The position numbers and the translations under genes are program-made. The notes beneath the pieces were generated by a model. That model was not told where the DNA came from. It worked only from the letters and a program-made list of their open reading frames with translations, and did no database searches. From NCBI RefSeq assembly GCF_029784155.1, contig NC_073693.1, positions 336,428,023 through 336,492,022 of the forward strand: a DNA stretch of 64,000 nt, in the 5' to 3' direction. This document shows, piece by piece, positions 1 through 13,330 of the stretch (the stretch's first letter is position 1; every line of letters starts with the position of its first letter). The DNA is from Uranotaenia lowii (Eukaryota > Arthropoda > Insecta > Diptera > Culicidae).

Positions 1-2271
1 TCAATTTTTCAATTTTGTCAGTTTCGTCTATTATGTCATTATTTTTATTTGTAAGTTTTTATGTCATTTATGATTTTTTTAAACTTGTATCTTTTTGCCG
101 ATTAAGCTTATTTCTACATTTTTTTTTGTTTTGTTTCAATTTCTTCAAATTTGTCAATTTAAAAAAACTGTGCAGTTTACAAAACTGATAAAATTGAAAT
201 AAAATTTTAAAATGACATACTTGTCAATAATATTTCAATAGGTAAAAATTACAAAATTGAAAACTTTACTTAAGACAAAAAATTTTAATCGGCAGAATGA
301 GATTATTGTCAAAACTTGCAACATTGCCAAATTATCAAAATATTAAAAATCACTTGATAATTCGATTGATTATTGGACCCTACTTTAACCTGAATGGTTG
401 CATTTTACCCAATTATGTTTTCAATATAGGGGAGGAGCGGAATATTTGCGCCAATTAAGCAAAAACTGATTTAATCAAACATTACATCGAATATGTGTAC
501 AAAAACTATATACACATAAGCAGACATCTCTTCTCCATACATTGGAGTATTTTTTTTTGTTGAAATCTCCTTCCGTTTTGAGAAATTGATTTTTTTATAA
601 CTGTTGTCAAAATTGACGATTTTCAAACTGTGCGGGCTAAACGCGCCTATTTATGTTTAAGGTAAAATTTCTGTTTTTTGGCAAAAGCAAAAGCTGAAGT
701 TTTATAAAAATCTATGTCTTTTATAACTTTATGGAATAAACAAAATTTACGGTAGCCATCATATGGAGGAATTTGATTCCTAAGATAAATTTAATCAAAT
801 CTGTTTTGAGATCTTCAATTTGCTCTTAAGATGTTAATTAGAGCTTAGATTTAAAGTTTTAATGATAAAAATCATATAATTATTCTATTTAAATTTTTAT
901 TTAAGGGTAGCGGCATTTTACAAACATGATGGGGGCATACAAAAACACTCTCTTATTCCACTTTCCCATCATTATGAAACCATCAGAAAAGCTGAAAATT
1001 GTTTTACTTTTATGGTTCATTTGAATAAGGAACAAAAACCATCCAACTTTTTATTTTGAGCTTCTTTTCGTATAATTTTTAAAAGGCAAATATTACATCA
1101 AAATGTATCAAAGCTTGTATGAATTTTTAATTTTTTTTTTAGTTTGTTAATTCATAAATTTTTTTTTGCCTTATGTTCAAAGCGCATCACCCTCGAAATG
1201 CATTGATTAGATATGTTGTCTTGTCAGCCATTTCGTCAAACGGCCGTAGGTGCATTTCATTTCGGAGATCAATCCGGACAAACGTCATTGATGGACAAAC
1301 GAAATGATTTGAAGTACAAGACTGGCCATCTTTTTCCAATTGTGTTCTTAATTTTTATTTTAAGGGTACCATAAACCGTAATTCTTAAAAGAGTTCATTA
1401 AGATGATACCTATTTAAAAAAAATCATAGAAACGGGATCTTACAGGATATTCCAGGATCCAGTAATTTAATAAGTATCAATTAGTCTCAATTAAAGTTAT
1501 TTATATGAAATTATTGATAATTATCATATACTTTTATCCGACATACAATTTCAAATTTTATATTTCCAAATAATTTTAGATTTACTGCGTTAGAAATTCT
1601 TTAATCATAATTTGATGATTCAGAATTAAGAAAACTACCTTTTTTTCTTAATGATTTATTAATTGATGATGATCCACACATAATTAACAAACTGTTAGAA
1701 AGTCTACAATTCATTGTCGAGAGTATTAAATCGGTTTTTTTATTTATGAACTATTGAAGATTCAATAGTAAAAAACATGTTTAAAAGTATGTATTTTCTA
1801 GGCATATTTAGCATTTTAACCAATTTCTTATGACAAACTCTACCGTTGAAATACCGAGATAAAATACTGGCCATTTTTTTTAAGTTGCCTCAATATTGTA
1901 AATAATGTTTTCTCAAAACCTTTTGAACGTAGAGAAAAATAAAGTGCTACAAGTTAAAACAAGATACCTATTTCATATAATTAAACAAGTTTGAATTTGT
2001 AAAAATCGGATCAGGGGTTGGCATGTAATAGTTGTTTGAATTTCAACCATCTTTGAAGTTTAAATAATCTTTTTTAACGTCAGGCTCTTACGTGTTATTT
2101 GGAAAAATAGTCTTCGAAATTGAACTTCATTAAATCATAGCACTTTTTAGCATATTTATGGTAATCGTATTTTTTCTTCGAACATGTTTGTCAACATGTT
2201 TGAATTATCTGGAAAATTTAAGATATTTTCACCTTCGTCACGTCCTAGCTAGAGGCAACATCTTCCACTCA
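1..2271. other. AT-rich non-coding DNA
   Basis: No convincing coding region on either strand. The first ~75 bases contain degenerate GTCA-plus-T-run units that resemble a decayed edge of the 9-bp minisatellite found at 3773-5048 and 10284-10640. The rest is AT-rich DNA with homopolymer runs and no recognisable element. Confidence 0.6.
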
Positions 2272-2771
2272 NNNNNNNNNNNNNNNNNNNNNNNNNNNNN
2301 NNNNNNNNNNNNNNNNNNNNNNNNNNNNNNNNNNNNNNNNNNNNNNNNNNNNNNNNNNNNNNNNNNNNNNNNNNNNNNNNNNNNNNNNNNNNNNNNNNNN
2401 NNNNNNNNNNNNNNNNNNNNNNNNNNNNNNNNNNNNNNNNNNNNNNNNNNNNNNNNNNNNNNNNNNNNNNNNNNNNNNNNNNNNNNNNNNNNNNNNNNNN
2501 NNNNNNNNNNNNNNNNNNNNNNNNNNNNNNNNNNNNNNNNNNNNNNNNNNNNNNNNNNNNNNNNNNNNNNNNNNNNNNNNNNNNNNNNNNNNNNNNNNNN
2601 NNNNNNNNNNNNNNNNNNNNNNNNNNNNNNNNNNNNNNNNNNNNNNNNNNNNNNNNNNNNNNNNNNNNNNNNNNNNNNNNNNNNNNNNNNNNNNNNNNNN
2701 NNNNNNNNNNNNNNNNNNNNNNNNNNNNNNNNNNNNNNNNNNNNNNNNNNNNNNNNNNNNNNNNNNNNNNN
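2272..2771. other. Assembly gap of exactly 500 N
   Basis: A run of 500 N. A round number indicates a scaffolding gap of unknown true size, so sequence on its two sides need not be close neighbours. Any open frame crossing it is artefactual. Confidence 0.99.
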
Positions 2772-3772
2772 AATCCCAGCTAAATCCTTCTAGTTCCCCG
2801 CACAATTGAGCTTAAGAGATTTGTTCTTCAACGGAAAACGAACCCAATGAAGAGGGGAGGTGTTAGGAAACTGTCGGAAAATAAACTACATCTACCATTA
2901 TTCGCTGGCAACAAAATAACGCCTTTTGGCACCTCACTCAGTCGTCGCTATTATTGGCACCGCATCGAACCGATCTCGATAACAAGCTCAACTGTCGACA
3001 ACCTTTAAATTTATTTATTTACTATTTGCTGTGCTCAAAATTTAGCTGTTGTTCTTCTGCGGTCTCTCAGTTTATGGCATCTGCAATGGTTGTGAACACT
3101 TTTTGACAGAGTCGAAAGACGATACATTTACGAGTTCAGTTAAAAATACCAAAAACGAGTCACTCCGAAAAAAAATAGGAACTATTATCTCTTTCCAATG
3201 ATTTATAATTCATTTTTTTATATTTATATCTTTGGTCTATTTATTTCGGAATATCACTAATTTCAAAATTTTCTCAGAGAATTTTGATTTTCAAAAACTG
3301 TGTACAACCATCTTCAAAAAAGTTCTATGGCAGTTTTAACTCCTAGCGAATTCACCATCAGGGAAGTTGCAAATAAAATCTAAAAATATAAATTTCTTTA
3401 TTTACAATTTGTCAGTGAAAACGTGTGGATATAACTGCGTCGTATAATATGCATTATTGAAAAAATTCCACCTCCGACGGCTTCTGGTAAGAATTGGTGA
3501 TGCATGTCGTTTGTAGTTGAGTGCCCAATTTTCATTGCGCTCAGGCGACTCACCTTCATGGATTTATTTGTAGATCATTCCTGTGTCAATATTTCACAAC
3601 CATTTTGAAAACTGAACAATTTAAAAATAAAAAGTTTCACTTTTTTTCCATAAAACTAAACTATGAATCAAATTTTAGAAATACAATTTATGACAATTTA
3701 ACTCGATGAAAAATAAACACCTCGATTTTGAGTGATTGAGTTTTCTTACAATTCTGGAAAATCTTATCAGAT
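2772..3772. other. Non-coding DNA with a less AT-rich segment
   Basis: No supported gene. The part from about 2780 to 3170 is more balanced in base composition than its surroundings and has few homopolymer runs, as conserved non-coding DNA or an untranslated exon often does. The remainder is AT-rich. Function unknown. Confidence 0.4.
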
Positions 3773-5048
3773 TGATAAAAATGACAAAAATGACAAAAAT
3801 GACAAAAATGACAAAAATGACAAAAATGACAAAAATGACAAAAATGACAAAAATGACAAAAATGACAAAAATGACAAAAATGACAAAAATGACAAAAATG
3901 ACAAAAATGACAAAAATGACAAAAATGACAAAAATGACAAAAATGACAAAAATGACAAAAATGACAAAAATGACAAAAATGACAAAAATGACAAAAATGA
4001 CAAAAATGACAAAAATGACAAAAATGACAAAAATGACAAAAATGACAAAAATGACAAAAATGACAAAAATGACAAAAATGACAAAAATGACAAAAATGAC
4101 AAAAATGACAAAAATGATAAAAATGACAAAAATGACAAAAATAACAAAAATGACAAAAATGACAAAAATGACCAAAATGACACAAATGACACAAATGACA
4201 AAAATGACAAAAATGACAAAAATGACAAAAATGACAAAAATGACAAAAATGACAAAAATGACAAAAATGACAAAAATGACAAAAATGACAAAAATGACAA
4301 AAATGACAAAAATGACAAAAATGACAAAAATGACAAAAATGACAAAAATGACAAAAATGACAAAAATGACAAAAATGACAAAAATGACAAAAATGACAAA
4401 AATGACAAAAATGACAAAAATGACAAAAATGACAAAAATGACAAAAATGACAAAAATGACAAAAATGACAAAAATGACAAAAATGACAAAAATGACAAAA
4501 ATGACAAAAATGACAAAAATGACAAAAATGACAAAAATGACAAAAATGACAAAAATGACAAAAATGACAAAAATGACAAAAATGACAAAAATGACAAAAA
4601 TGACAAAAATGACAAAAATGACAAAAATGACAAAAATGACAAAAATGACAAAAATGACAAAAATGACAAAAATGACAAAAATGACAAAAATGACAAAAAT
4701 GACAAAAATGACAAAAATGACAAAAATGACAAAAATGACAAAAATGACAAAAATGACAAAAATGACAAAAATGACAAAAATGACAAAAATGACAAAAATG
4801 ACAAAAATGACAAAAATGACAAAAATGACAAAAATGACAAAAATGACAAAAATGACAAAAATGACAAAAATGACAAAAATGACAAAAATGACAAAAATGA
4901 CAAAAATGACAAAAATGACAAAAATGACAAAAATGACAAAAATGACAAAAATGACAAAAATGACAAAAATGACAAAAATGACAAAAATGACAAAAATGAC
5001 AAAAATGACAAAAATGACAAAAACGACAAAAATTACAAAAATGACATA
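3773..5048. repeat. 9-bp minisatellite array, unit ATGACAAAA (about 140 units)
   Basis: Head-to-tail repeats of a 9-base unit read as ATGACAAAA. Because 9 is a multiple of 3, all the long open frames here are repeat translations (KND, MTK, VIF, CHF, LSF tripeptides) and not genes. Nearly all units are identical. The variants are few and cluster around 4115-4195 (GATAAAAAT, AACAAAAAT, ACCAAAATG, two ACACAAATG) and at the right edge (about 5023-5048). That pattern fits recent expansion or homogenisation. True array length may differ from the assembly. Confidence 0.97.
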
Positions 5049-6079
5049 AATAATCAATAAGAATAGCATAACATCGTATCTTTTTATACATTTTTGTCTA
5101 AAAACATACGAAGTTATGACATTCTACAAATTTGTTCAGCGGAAAATTTCCTTGAAAGAATTCATAAATTGGCACAAAAGCCATTAGCAGGCTCTGTTCC
5201 ACAGAAGAAACAAAAATGATGTAGATTTTTCAGTACAAAATATTCAATTTTCCCAAACAAACCTAAAAGTTCATCTCTCTTGTTTCTCTAACCCCACCCA
5301 TCGACTCTGGATGCCGGTGAGCCGTTGTATCTTTTTCGTAAAATTCATGATATTTACGGCTTATGTTCTTTCGTTCTTTGATAGCTCATGTTTCTCTAAT
5401 TCTTTCCATCACCTACGAAAAAATAAAAATTCTCAAAAGCGACAAAAATGACAAAAATGAAAAAGAAAAAAAAAGACAAAAAAGACAAAAATGACAAAAA
5501 AGACAAAAATGACAAAATTGGTGAAATATAAAAGCACTTAAATATAGGCTCACAATTCGCAAATTGCTTGCGTTTGATTGACTTATTGAGCTAGGTGCAT
5601 ATTTTGGGCTGAAAAAAATGTAGATTCGGTCAGTGATAAATGTTAGTATCCTAGAGCAGTTTCTACCATCATTTTACTTATTTCCCGCTTAGAAGCAATG
5701 TTTTGTGAAATAATCTGTAGGTACTGACTCATCCTATTCAAGTCCAACAGGAAATTTTTTTTTGGAAAACTTTGGTAACACATGCGTTTACCTATTTTAT
5801 TTCTGATAAAAATAAATAAACTTATAGGAAAGAAAAGGCAAATCAAAATAAAAAAAAAAACGAATAAAAACTTTTAATCAATACCCAGTATTAAAAATGG
5901 CTAAAACTAACAAACCAAGCATTGAGTATGATTACTTTTAGTATGTACGAGTGCTTGTGAGCGTTTGGAATGCCCGATATGTATTAAGGCAAAGGCAAGC
6001 CTGTATAAAAGCAGCTAGTACGAGCTTGAGTCGGCACGACGAACGAGAAACGAAACCGATAGAAAAATGAGAGGTGCCT
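5049..6079. other. AT-rich non-coding DNA
   Basis: No supported gene. A small interrupted array of the same 9-bp repeat family lies inside (5441-5516, listed separately). From about 5940 the composition becomes more balanced and may be the leading edge of the LINE fragment that follows. Confidence 0.5.
5441..5516. repeat. Short degenerate array of the GACAAAAAT minisatellite
   Basis: About eight imperfect units (GACAAAAAT, GACAAAAAA and A-rich variants), in the same orientation as the large array 400 bp upstream. Probably a satellite outlier or decayed edge of that array. Confidence 0.8.
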
Positions 6080-8110
6080 TTATCGAGCAGTCAGGGTGGC
6101 ACTCAAGTGATCTATTAGAACAAGAGAATTGTTACAGAGCCTTAACCCTGAGCTTAGATGACAACTCATAGGGTCAAGCCCTTCAGAGTTGTACTGGCGA
6201 GATTCGGTTGGCCAAGTCGCCGACCGAGAAGTGTCCTGGGCAATTGAAAGAGTTCGTTGCACATCTTTTCCCGCAGCATGGCCCGACGCAGTGGCTGGCT
6301 GGCCACTAACTCCGTAAGACGCGGGAGCCCACGCCATCGAGCCAGTAACGAACGAGGAACTTGTGACTATCGCTGAAAGTCTTGTCGAGAATAAGTCTCA
6401 TGGTCCGGACGGAATCCCAAATGCAGGGTTGAAGGTCCATTCAGATCATTCCAGATACTTTCGGAGTGGTACTGCAAAAGTGTTTTGACGAGGGATCTTT
6501 CTAAATTTTTTGGAAAACGGCGAAGTTGGTGCTACTACCGAAACCAGAGAAATACCCATGGCATCCATCATCGTACAGACCTTTGGTAAGCTACTGGAAA
6601 TGATTATATGCAACAGACTAACTATCTACACATAAGGCGAGAGTAGACTGTCGGACAGACAGTTCGGTGTTCGGAAAGGGAGATCTACGTTGGATGTTGG
6701 ATTGAAAGAAACGGACAGATGTTCGTCACTGCACCATCGTGACGATCGATGTTAAGAATGCCTTCAACAATGCCAGCTGGGAAGCTATGACGTACGAAAC
6801 CGAACTCGGGTTACGATCTCCTGCCCTAACAGAGGCTTTTCCACAGGGTTTTATACTCGGACCTGTGCTTTGGAATGTCATGTATAATGTGAAATTAACG
6901 CTAAAACTATCAGCCGGCACGCAGATTGTCGGATTTGCGACGATATCCTGCTCATGATCACGAGCGAAACAATCGAGAAGTGTCCGTAGAAAGGGTTGGC
7001 ATCTGGATGGAGAAAGCTAAGCATCAGATAGGTCACCATAAAGCCGAAGCTCTGCTAGTAATCAACAGAAGAATTGTGCCGCAAATGGAGATTACTGTTG
7101 AAGGACACAGCACATCTTCGAAACAGCAGCGGTAATAGATAGACGACAATCGCTTAAGTTTTGGTGCGCATGGCAAATGCTGTTGTGAAAGTGCATCGAA
7201 AGTCATCGATTCATTGGCTGGATTATGCCGAACTGCCATGGTCCAAAGATTAGCATTAGACGTCTTCTTGCGAGAGGAGCACTGTCGAAACTACGAAACG
7301 GAGGAGCGGCCTGGAGCTCCGCTATAGAGGTAGAGCGGAAAAGATCCGAATTACGGAGCACACATCGGCTGACAGCCATGCGAGTTTCCTGTGCATACGA
7401 AGCAAGAGCTGATAGAGGAGTGCGTGAAGCTCAACGAGCAGCACCAATGCTCAAGTGGCAGGAGAAATGGGACGCATCGAACAATAGAAGATGGAAGCAT
7501 ATGCTAATCCCGCAACTTTCAGACTGGGTAAATCGGAAGTTTGGAGAGGTCAACTTCTACCTGATGCAATTATTTTCGGTTCATGGGTGCTACCTTCATC
7601 AGTTTAAACTTATCAACTTGTCATATTGCAAGGAATGCGTAGAAACGGAGGAATCGGCAGAACATGGTATCTTTTTCTGCCCTAAGTTCGTTTCAAGTTC
7701 ATGTCGCAACGAATATTCGTGGCGTGCTAAAGTCGGCAAAATCTCACAAATGATGCGCGATCTAAAAATAAGAAAAGATGATTGACGGAGAAAGAGATAG
7801 TCAACTTAACATGACAATCTAAAGGATAATCTTGGGCCTCGTAAGATACAATTCAAAAGCAAGGCGATCTTAGGGCACGGTATAGCCCTAATCTGGACTC
7901 ATACGGGTGATGGGACTTAAAAGGCCTCGCGTATACTTAGCTACGATCATTCCTGCAGCAAAAGGATGTGGAAAATCCATCCGTGGTGTTCGTTACGGTA
8001 TTCTAGTTTAGTAGTCTTAATCGGCCTTAATGCCTTGGTGGTTATAAATCCTACGGGAGTGGATGCTGTGGCGGGCGCGAGTTACTTTGAAAGCGTTACC
8101 TAATCGGCAC
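6080..8110 (+). mobile_element. Truncated, decayed R1-clade LINE
   Basis: A plus-strand non-LTR retrotransposon fragment containing most of the reverse transcriptase and the C-terminal cysteine/histidine region. No endonuclease domain is visible, so it is 5' truncated. From 7786 to about 8110 there is no coding capacity and I treat it as probable 3' UTR. The ends are approximate; no poly(A) tail or target duplication was identified. Confidence 0.75.
6339..7785 (+). pseudogene. Reverse transcriptase and C-terminal domain of an R1-clade LINE (broken)
   Basis: Copies the element's RNA into DNA in intact relatives; here it is dead. Visible pieces in order: a SHGPDGIP motif of the fingers region near 6395-6420; the catalytic motif-A Asp in TIDVKNAFNNASWEAM (from 6742); then an apparent in-frame loss of roughly 30 residues before YETELG; the thumb-side block FPQGFILGPVLWNVMYN; then GFA followed by loss of frame exactly where FADD should be, explained by one missing base near 6940; then KHQIGHHKAEALLV. 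The longest intact piece (7225-7785) ends with a W-x-N-R-x-G-E-V-N block and a C-x2-C...H...C pattern (YCKECVETEESAEHGIFFCP), typical of R1-clade C-termini. Several frame changes make a functional copy impossible. Confidence 0.85.
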
Positions 8111-10283
8111 ACGTCTTGTAGTATTCTGTACCAGTCTGAAGTTGGTGAAAGAGGAAAAGGAGAAAAAAGAAAAAGGAGAAAGACCAAAAATGAGAAAAAG
8201 GACTGTCGGATTGAGATTGTTATTTCAACACACATCCGAGATATGGATGTGGCTCATGCTACCAAATCATAAAGACAAAGTTGTTAAAACTTTGCAAACT
8301 AAATAAAAACGAATTTGGCTTTTAATTACATGAAAATATGACAATTTCAGCGGTTTAAATAACAGTTTTTGATTTTACTCTATTTGTATTAAAGTCTTTG
8401 CATTTGTTTCATGTTGTTGTTGTTATTGATTTATTTATTTATGGGGATCTGTTTCCAATCAAAATGAGCTAATTATTGCTCAAATCGTTTACAAGGTCCT
8501 ATGTAACATTGAAGTCTTAAATTACACACGGTAAACGATCGTTCACATCAAACAGACCTACATACAGAAACCATACATTAACACATCCAACTAGGTCTGC
8601 GACCTTCCGAATTAGGAGCCTCAGCAACAGACCGCACAGGCAACAATGAATGAACCTCCAGAGCTACAGTCCAGTTGAAATTGAGTGCATTTTAGTAGGT
8701 TGTACTACCTTTGGGCTTCTGAACCATTCACTTTTTCAATTCAATTTGATGATCCACAACGCTCTGTGGTGGGCTTAAATTCCACAACCCATCATTCGAC
8801 TGGGGGCATCCCGTGGCAGTTTAACTGGGGAAACATGAACCGTAAATTAATTTTCATAATTTTCTACCAATTTATAAACGCTCAAGCTGACTGCTCGCTG
8901 ACCATCTGAGTAAGTGAATCGTGTTTTCGATCAAAGATCTGATCGTGTGGCCCCGAAAAAGATGACGTCCAAACGGGATGTACTTATTCCGATGTAGAGT
9001 CAGTCGTTATTCCGTTGTGTTGTTTTAACGTTTTCACAATCCATGTCTATGGGTAAGCAACTAAGCGTCTGTAACAGCATTATTATTGAGGGTCATGATC
9101 CAGGGTATCGATTTCATCGAACGATGGTTTTAAAGTAATTCTGTACTGAATTTCGTAAATAAGATATCGTCAAACGGTTGGCATTATTTTTTTATATGAA
9201 AAAAAAAAAAATCACAGAATTTTTTTTTTCTTAAGTAAACTTAGGATTTTGCCTTCAAAGCATTGTATTTAAGATGGTGAAAAAGCAAATAAAGCAAGTT
9301 AAAACTATCAAATTTGTGTTCAAATGCATCAATCATCGGATCAAACATATGTGTATTGTGGGTTTTAAATATACAATTAAAAATTGCAAGTAAAGCTACG
9401 CAAGGTTCAAATCCAAAGCGATAAAATTCTGCAGAAAACAATATCCGATTCGTCGAGAAACAACTTCATCAAACACAAATCCTTGACGAATGTGGCATTT
9501 TTTTTGCAGACAAACAGACCGAGGCGTTTCTTTTTATGACCTTTATCAGAAACGCTGAATCGAGTGATCTTATCACAAACCCCAGAGGTTCGAAAAAAAA
9601 CAATCCACAACAATCGAGGAGATAAGAAAACCGCATAAAAAAAACACCGTTTTCAAGTCCAATCGTAAATAAAGCAATTAATGAACGGCTATGAAAACGT
9701 ATCGCTCTGTTTTTCATTGGGCTAGATGAAAAGTTTTAATTACTCCTCCATACATAGGTGGGCTCAGGAGCTAAGAATTAAGACGTAGCTAGGAGGCCGA
9801 AGATAAATCTATCAAATCTTTACTCTTTTTGACACATTGAGCTAATAGAAACAACAATTGCTGATTGAAGCTTTTACTTAAACCATGAGTGGCGAGCATT
9901 TTCAACATAGTGGTACAAATTTTAGTATTGAGATTAGTTAACAGGCCACACAACATTTTTTACAGTTTTCAAAGCAAATAAACTTTGGCTCCTTGAAGTC
10001 TGCAGTCCTCTGTTTGGCCACCCAAGCTTTAGACCTTTTGAAGACTGACCTCGATTTCGTTAAGCAGAGTGTGACCCACATTAAGTTGATTTCTTTGTAA
10101 GCTATTTACTATAGAAACCTTTTAGAGGAACGAAAGTTCATTAAGGTTTCCACTGAGTTTTTTCAATCAATAAAATCTTAGTTCAATTAGTGGAAAAAAA
10201 AAGTTGTACGTCTTAAGGTTAGACCAATGCCTTTCTCATTAAATTGAAAAATCACAAAATCGAAAATTCAAATCTTAATTTTT
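8111..10283. other. Non-coding DNA, no recognised element
   Basis: Mixed-composition DNA to about 9100 and AT-rich DNA beyond. The short frames here lack recognisable motifs and several overlap on both strands. Nothing supported. Confidence 0.5.
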
Positions 10284-10640
10284 CAAACTGTCATTTTTGT
10301 CATCTATGTCATTTTTGGCTTAATTTTCATTTTTGTCATTTTGTCACTTTTGTCATTTTTGTCATTTTTGTCATTTTTTCCAATCTTGTCATTTTTGTCA
10401 TTTTTGTCATTTTTGTCATTTTTGTCATTTTTGTCATTTTTGTCATTTTTGTCATTTTTGTCATTTTTGTCATTTTTGTCATTTTTGTCATTTTTGTCAT
10501 TTTTGTCATTTTTGTCTTTCTTGTCATTATTGTCCTTCTTGTCATTTTTGTCTTTTTGCTCATTTTTGTCAGTTTTGTATGTTTTTAAAATTTATGTTAT
10601 TTTAGATTTTTTGTCTTTTTTGGATTTTATGTCATTTTTG
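10284..10640. repeat. 9-bp minisatellite array, opposite orientation (TTTTTGTCA)
   Basis: The same 9-base unit as at 3773-5048 but inverted (plus strand reads TTTTTGTCA). The central part (about 10386-10515) is near-perfect; both edges are degenerate, including TGTCTTTC, TGTCCTTC and single-base-shifted units. Open frames across it are repeat translations. Confidence 0.95.
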
Positions 10641-11877
10641 TAGGTTTTTTTTTTAATTTTTTCCATTTTTTTAAAATAATTATTTATTAATTTTTTTTTA
10701 TTTTTTCCACTTTTTTTATGGTGGTTAATTTTTAATAGAGCTTACGCATACATTGACGTTTTTTTTCATTTTGAAGCTTTTTTGTATCTTTGATTTAGGA
10801 AACTTTTGATGCTCAGTAATCAAAATGTGGAGCATTTTGATAAACAGATAGTGTTGAATTCAATGAATATTTTCTGTGGTTAAAAAAACCTTGGTAATAA
10901 TTGGCTTCTCAAAATTTTGGCAGTATAACAAAGTCATATCACTTTTGCTTTTTGAGTCTGAAGCACGTTGAAAGCAAAATGAAAAGCTATTTATTTCCTA
11001 AGAGTTGGTGACATTATTGATTAAATCACACTCTTTTACCTCACTCTTGCAACCAAGTCAGTACAATGTTTCAAAATTCGCCGCTCAGGTGCATTCATTT
11101 CTACCCAATCGAAATTGCAGATCATGATTATACCCCCAGCTTAATGGCCGAACCAGGTGGGCAAGAGAACCGCGATTTATCTCTCCGTCTGTTTAGCTTG
11201 CTTGAAAATTTCCCGTGATGAATGGGCGGCAGTTTGTTAGTTTTTGATGATCAACAGAGGAGAAACAAAAAAAAATAGAAGGCGAAAAAGAAATGAACAC
11301 CCAAATGGACCCAAATAGAACTAATCATCATGGTTCCCCCCAGCGTCCTCTGTTTTGGGTAATTTGGTCCATAATCAATCCTGATTTATTTGACGCTTCG
11401 GAGGAAAAATGATATCAAGCGAAGTGGCTGGCTGGAAGAGCTACAGGTAAAAGTTAATCAGCTTCAGCGAGCGTCAGGTCATTGAGGAAAATAAAGATTG
11501 CATCAACGTGAGCGCGCCTCAGGGAAAGGCCGCCGTTGATCATTGTGACGTGGGTCGGAAATTTGATTTGTGGGGATTTGGTGGAGTTGAGGACGGTAAT
11601 CAGTTACAGTTTAATGCTTAACTGGGGACTTTTTTTTGCTAATTTTATGATACGTCAATTTTATGAAGATTTTCCATCATCCATTCATGGTTGTTTTGAG
11701 AGACATGTATATACATTATTAATGCAAACAATAATTATTTCAATCGATTCATGGCATCCCTTCATCAATGTTTGAACATTTCGTAGCGACTAGGTTTTTA
11801 AAAAGAAATAATTACAGCTTCTCACCTGCCGCTTTACACCATTGCATTTGTACCTTAAATTGCCCTAGGAGAGCATA
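10641..11877. other. Non-coding DNA with a GC-balanced island
   Basis: No supported gene. About 11090-11600 has few homopolymers and balanced composition, unlike its AT-rich flanks. This is the profile of conserved non-coding or regulatory DNA in fly genomes, though I cannot test conservation. Confidence 0.4.
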
Positions 11878-12248
11878 TACACTGCCGGCCAAAAGTTTGG
11901 GATCACCCGCTAAAAAACATGCAAATTTGGAACGTTCATATCTCAGCCGTTTTAGGACATATTGCAAATCTTCCGATCTCATTTGAAAGATAATGAGCAT
12001 TAGCTATTTCGGAGGTAATTTTCCCATAAATAATGTTGTAGTTTTGCACCTAAAACTTAACCTAAAGTTAGAACATTTTCAAAAAATCGCACTCAGTATT
12101 CAAAACCGATCATCTCGCGATAGGGTGAACCAAATTTCAAAATTTGAGTTGCATTAGAATCCTTATTGTATACTTCTCAAAACACGATCAAAAAATTGTG
12201 TGCAAAAATTAAAGAATATACTATTAATTAATAAAATAGACACTTAAG

Positions 12249-12705
12249 TTATCGTCCAAAAGTTTGGGATCACCCCTAGTATGGTGCATCGGCCAAAAGT
12301 TTGGGATCATTCTTTTAAAAACATGCAAATTTATCTCATTCATATCTTTCTCATCTAACATCGTATTGCAGATCTGAAGGGTGCATTTGAAAGCTTAGAA
12401 ATTGTTGTTTTTTCATAAATTAATACAAAAATTATATTTTAAAGTGATAACCATAAAAAATTCACAATCATAAGTGTGAATTTTCAAAAATCAATTAATT
12501 TTGGGTAATTTTTTTATGGTTATCACTTTAAAATATAATTTTTGTATTAATTTATGAAAAAACAACAATTCCTAAGCTTTCAAATGCACCCTTCAGATCT
12601 GCAATACGATGTTAGATGAGAAAGATATGAATGAGATAAATTTGCATGTTTTTGGCCGATACACCATACTGAGGGGTGATCCCAAACTTTTGGACGATAA
12701 CTTAA
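12249..12705. mobile_element. Inner palindromic element inside the fold-back MITE
   Basis: The centre of the fold-back repeats the terminal motif. CCAAAAGTTTGGGATCA occurs at 12258 and again at about 12292, and GATCCCAAACTTTTGG occurs in mirror orientation near 12680-12697. The arms meet around a loop near 12468-12505. The repeated end motif at several depths suggests related elements inserted into each other, or repeated end-duplication of a single element. Confidence 0.75.
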
Positions 12706-12979
12706 GTGTCTATTTTATTAATTAATAGTACATTCTTAAATTTTTGCACACAATTTTTTGATTGTGTTTTGAGAAGTATTGAATACGGATTCTAATGCAA
12801 CTCAAATTTTGAAATTTGGTTCAGCCTATCGCGAGATGATCGGCTTTGAATACTTAGTGCGATTTTTTGAAAATGTTCTAACTTTATTTTTGTAGAGAAA
12901 TGAATCCAACTTAGATGAAATTTCAGGGACTAGATATGGGAAAATTGATGTTGAAAAACATGCGAAAAAAATTCGCCTT

Positions 12980-13054
12980 GTCTCCCGGTGAGACTTGAAC
13001 CCACATCTTGCGCCTCTCCGGGGCCCATGTATTAACATTCTACTACAGGAGACC
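12980..13054 (-). repeat. tRNA-like head of a SINE
   Basis: On the minus strand the segment starts GGTCTCC, has an internal B-box match (GGTTCAAGTCT) within a T-arm (GTGGG-TTCAAGT-CTCAC), and ends GGGAGAC, which pairs with the start to form an acceptor-like stem. The A-box is weak and the anticodon arm does not fold cleanly, so I call it a tRNA-derived SINE head and not a working tRNA gene. A truncated copy starts at about 13484. Confidence 0.7.
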
Positions 13055-13330
13055 AACCTGGCGTATGAATATTATACTGGTTGAGTGTCGATGTCTATCG
13101 GAATGAAGGGAATAGTTCTCCCATGTGATCATAATCATTTTTCTTGGTCTATATCTATTCCCATCTTTTCATCTTATGGTAGTTGGACTCAAATTTGGAT
13201 ATTTTAGGCACGGCAAGATTTGCATTGCCTTCTCATATACTGCACGGGTTGTCAGTTATGATGAGAAATGATGCGTTTGCCGTATTTGGATATCCAACCA
13301 AATTCGGTGTTTGGCACCGCCTTATTTTCT

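Noticed and set aside
2158..2805. Open frames of 178-211 codons
   Set aside because: They consist almost wholly of the 500-N gap.
3675..5091. Long open frames of 420-467 codons on both strands
   Set aside because: All are translations of the 9-bp minisatellite; a unit length divisible by three keeps every frame open.
10244..10643. Open frames of 75-114 codons
   Set aside because: Same minisatellite in reverse orientation; tripeptide repeats only.
12980..13054. Functional tRNA gene
   Set aside because: The anticodon arm does not fold well, the A-box is weak and the unit is repeated within a mobile insert; a SINE head is the better explanation.
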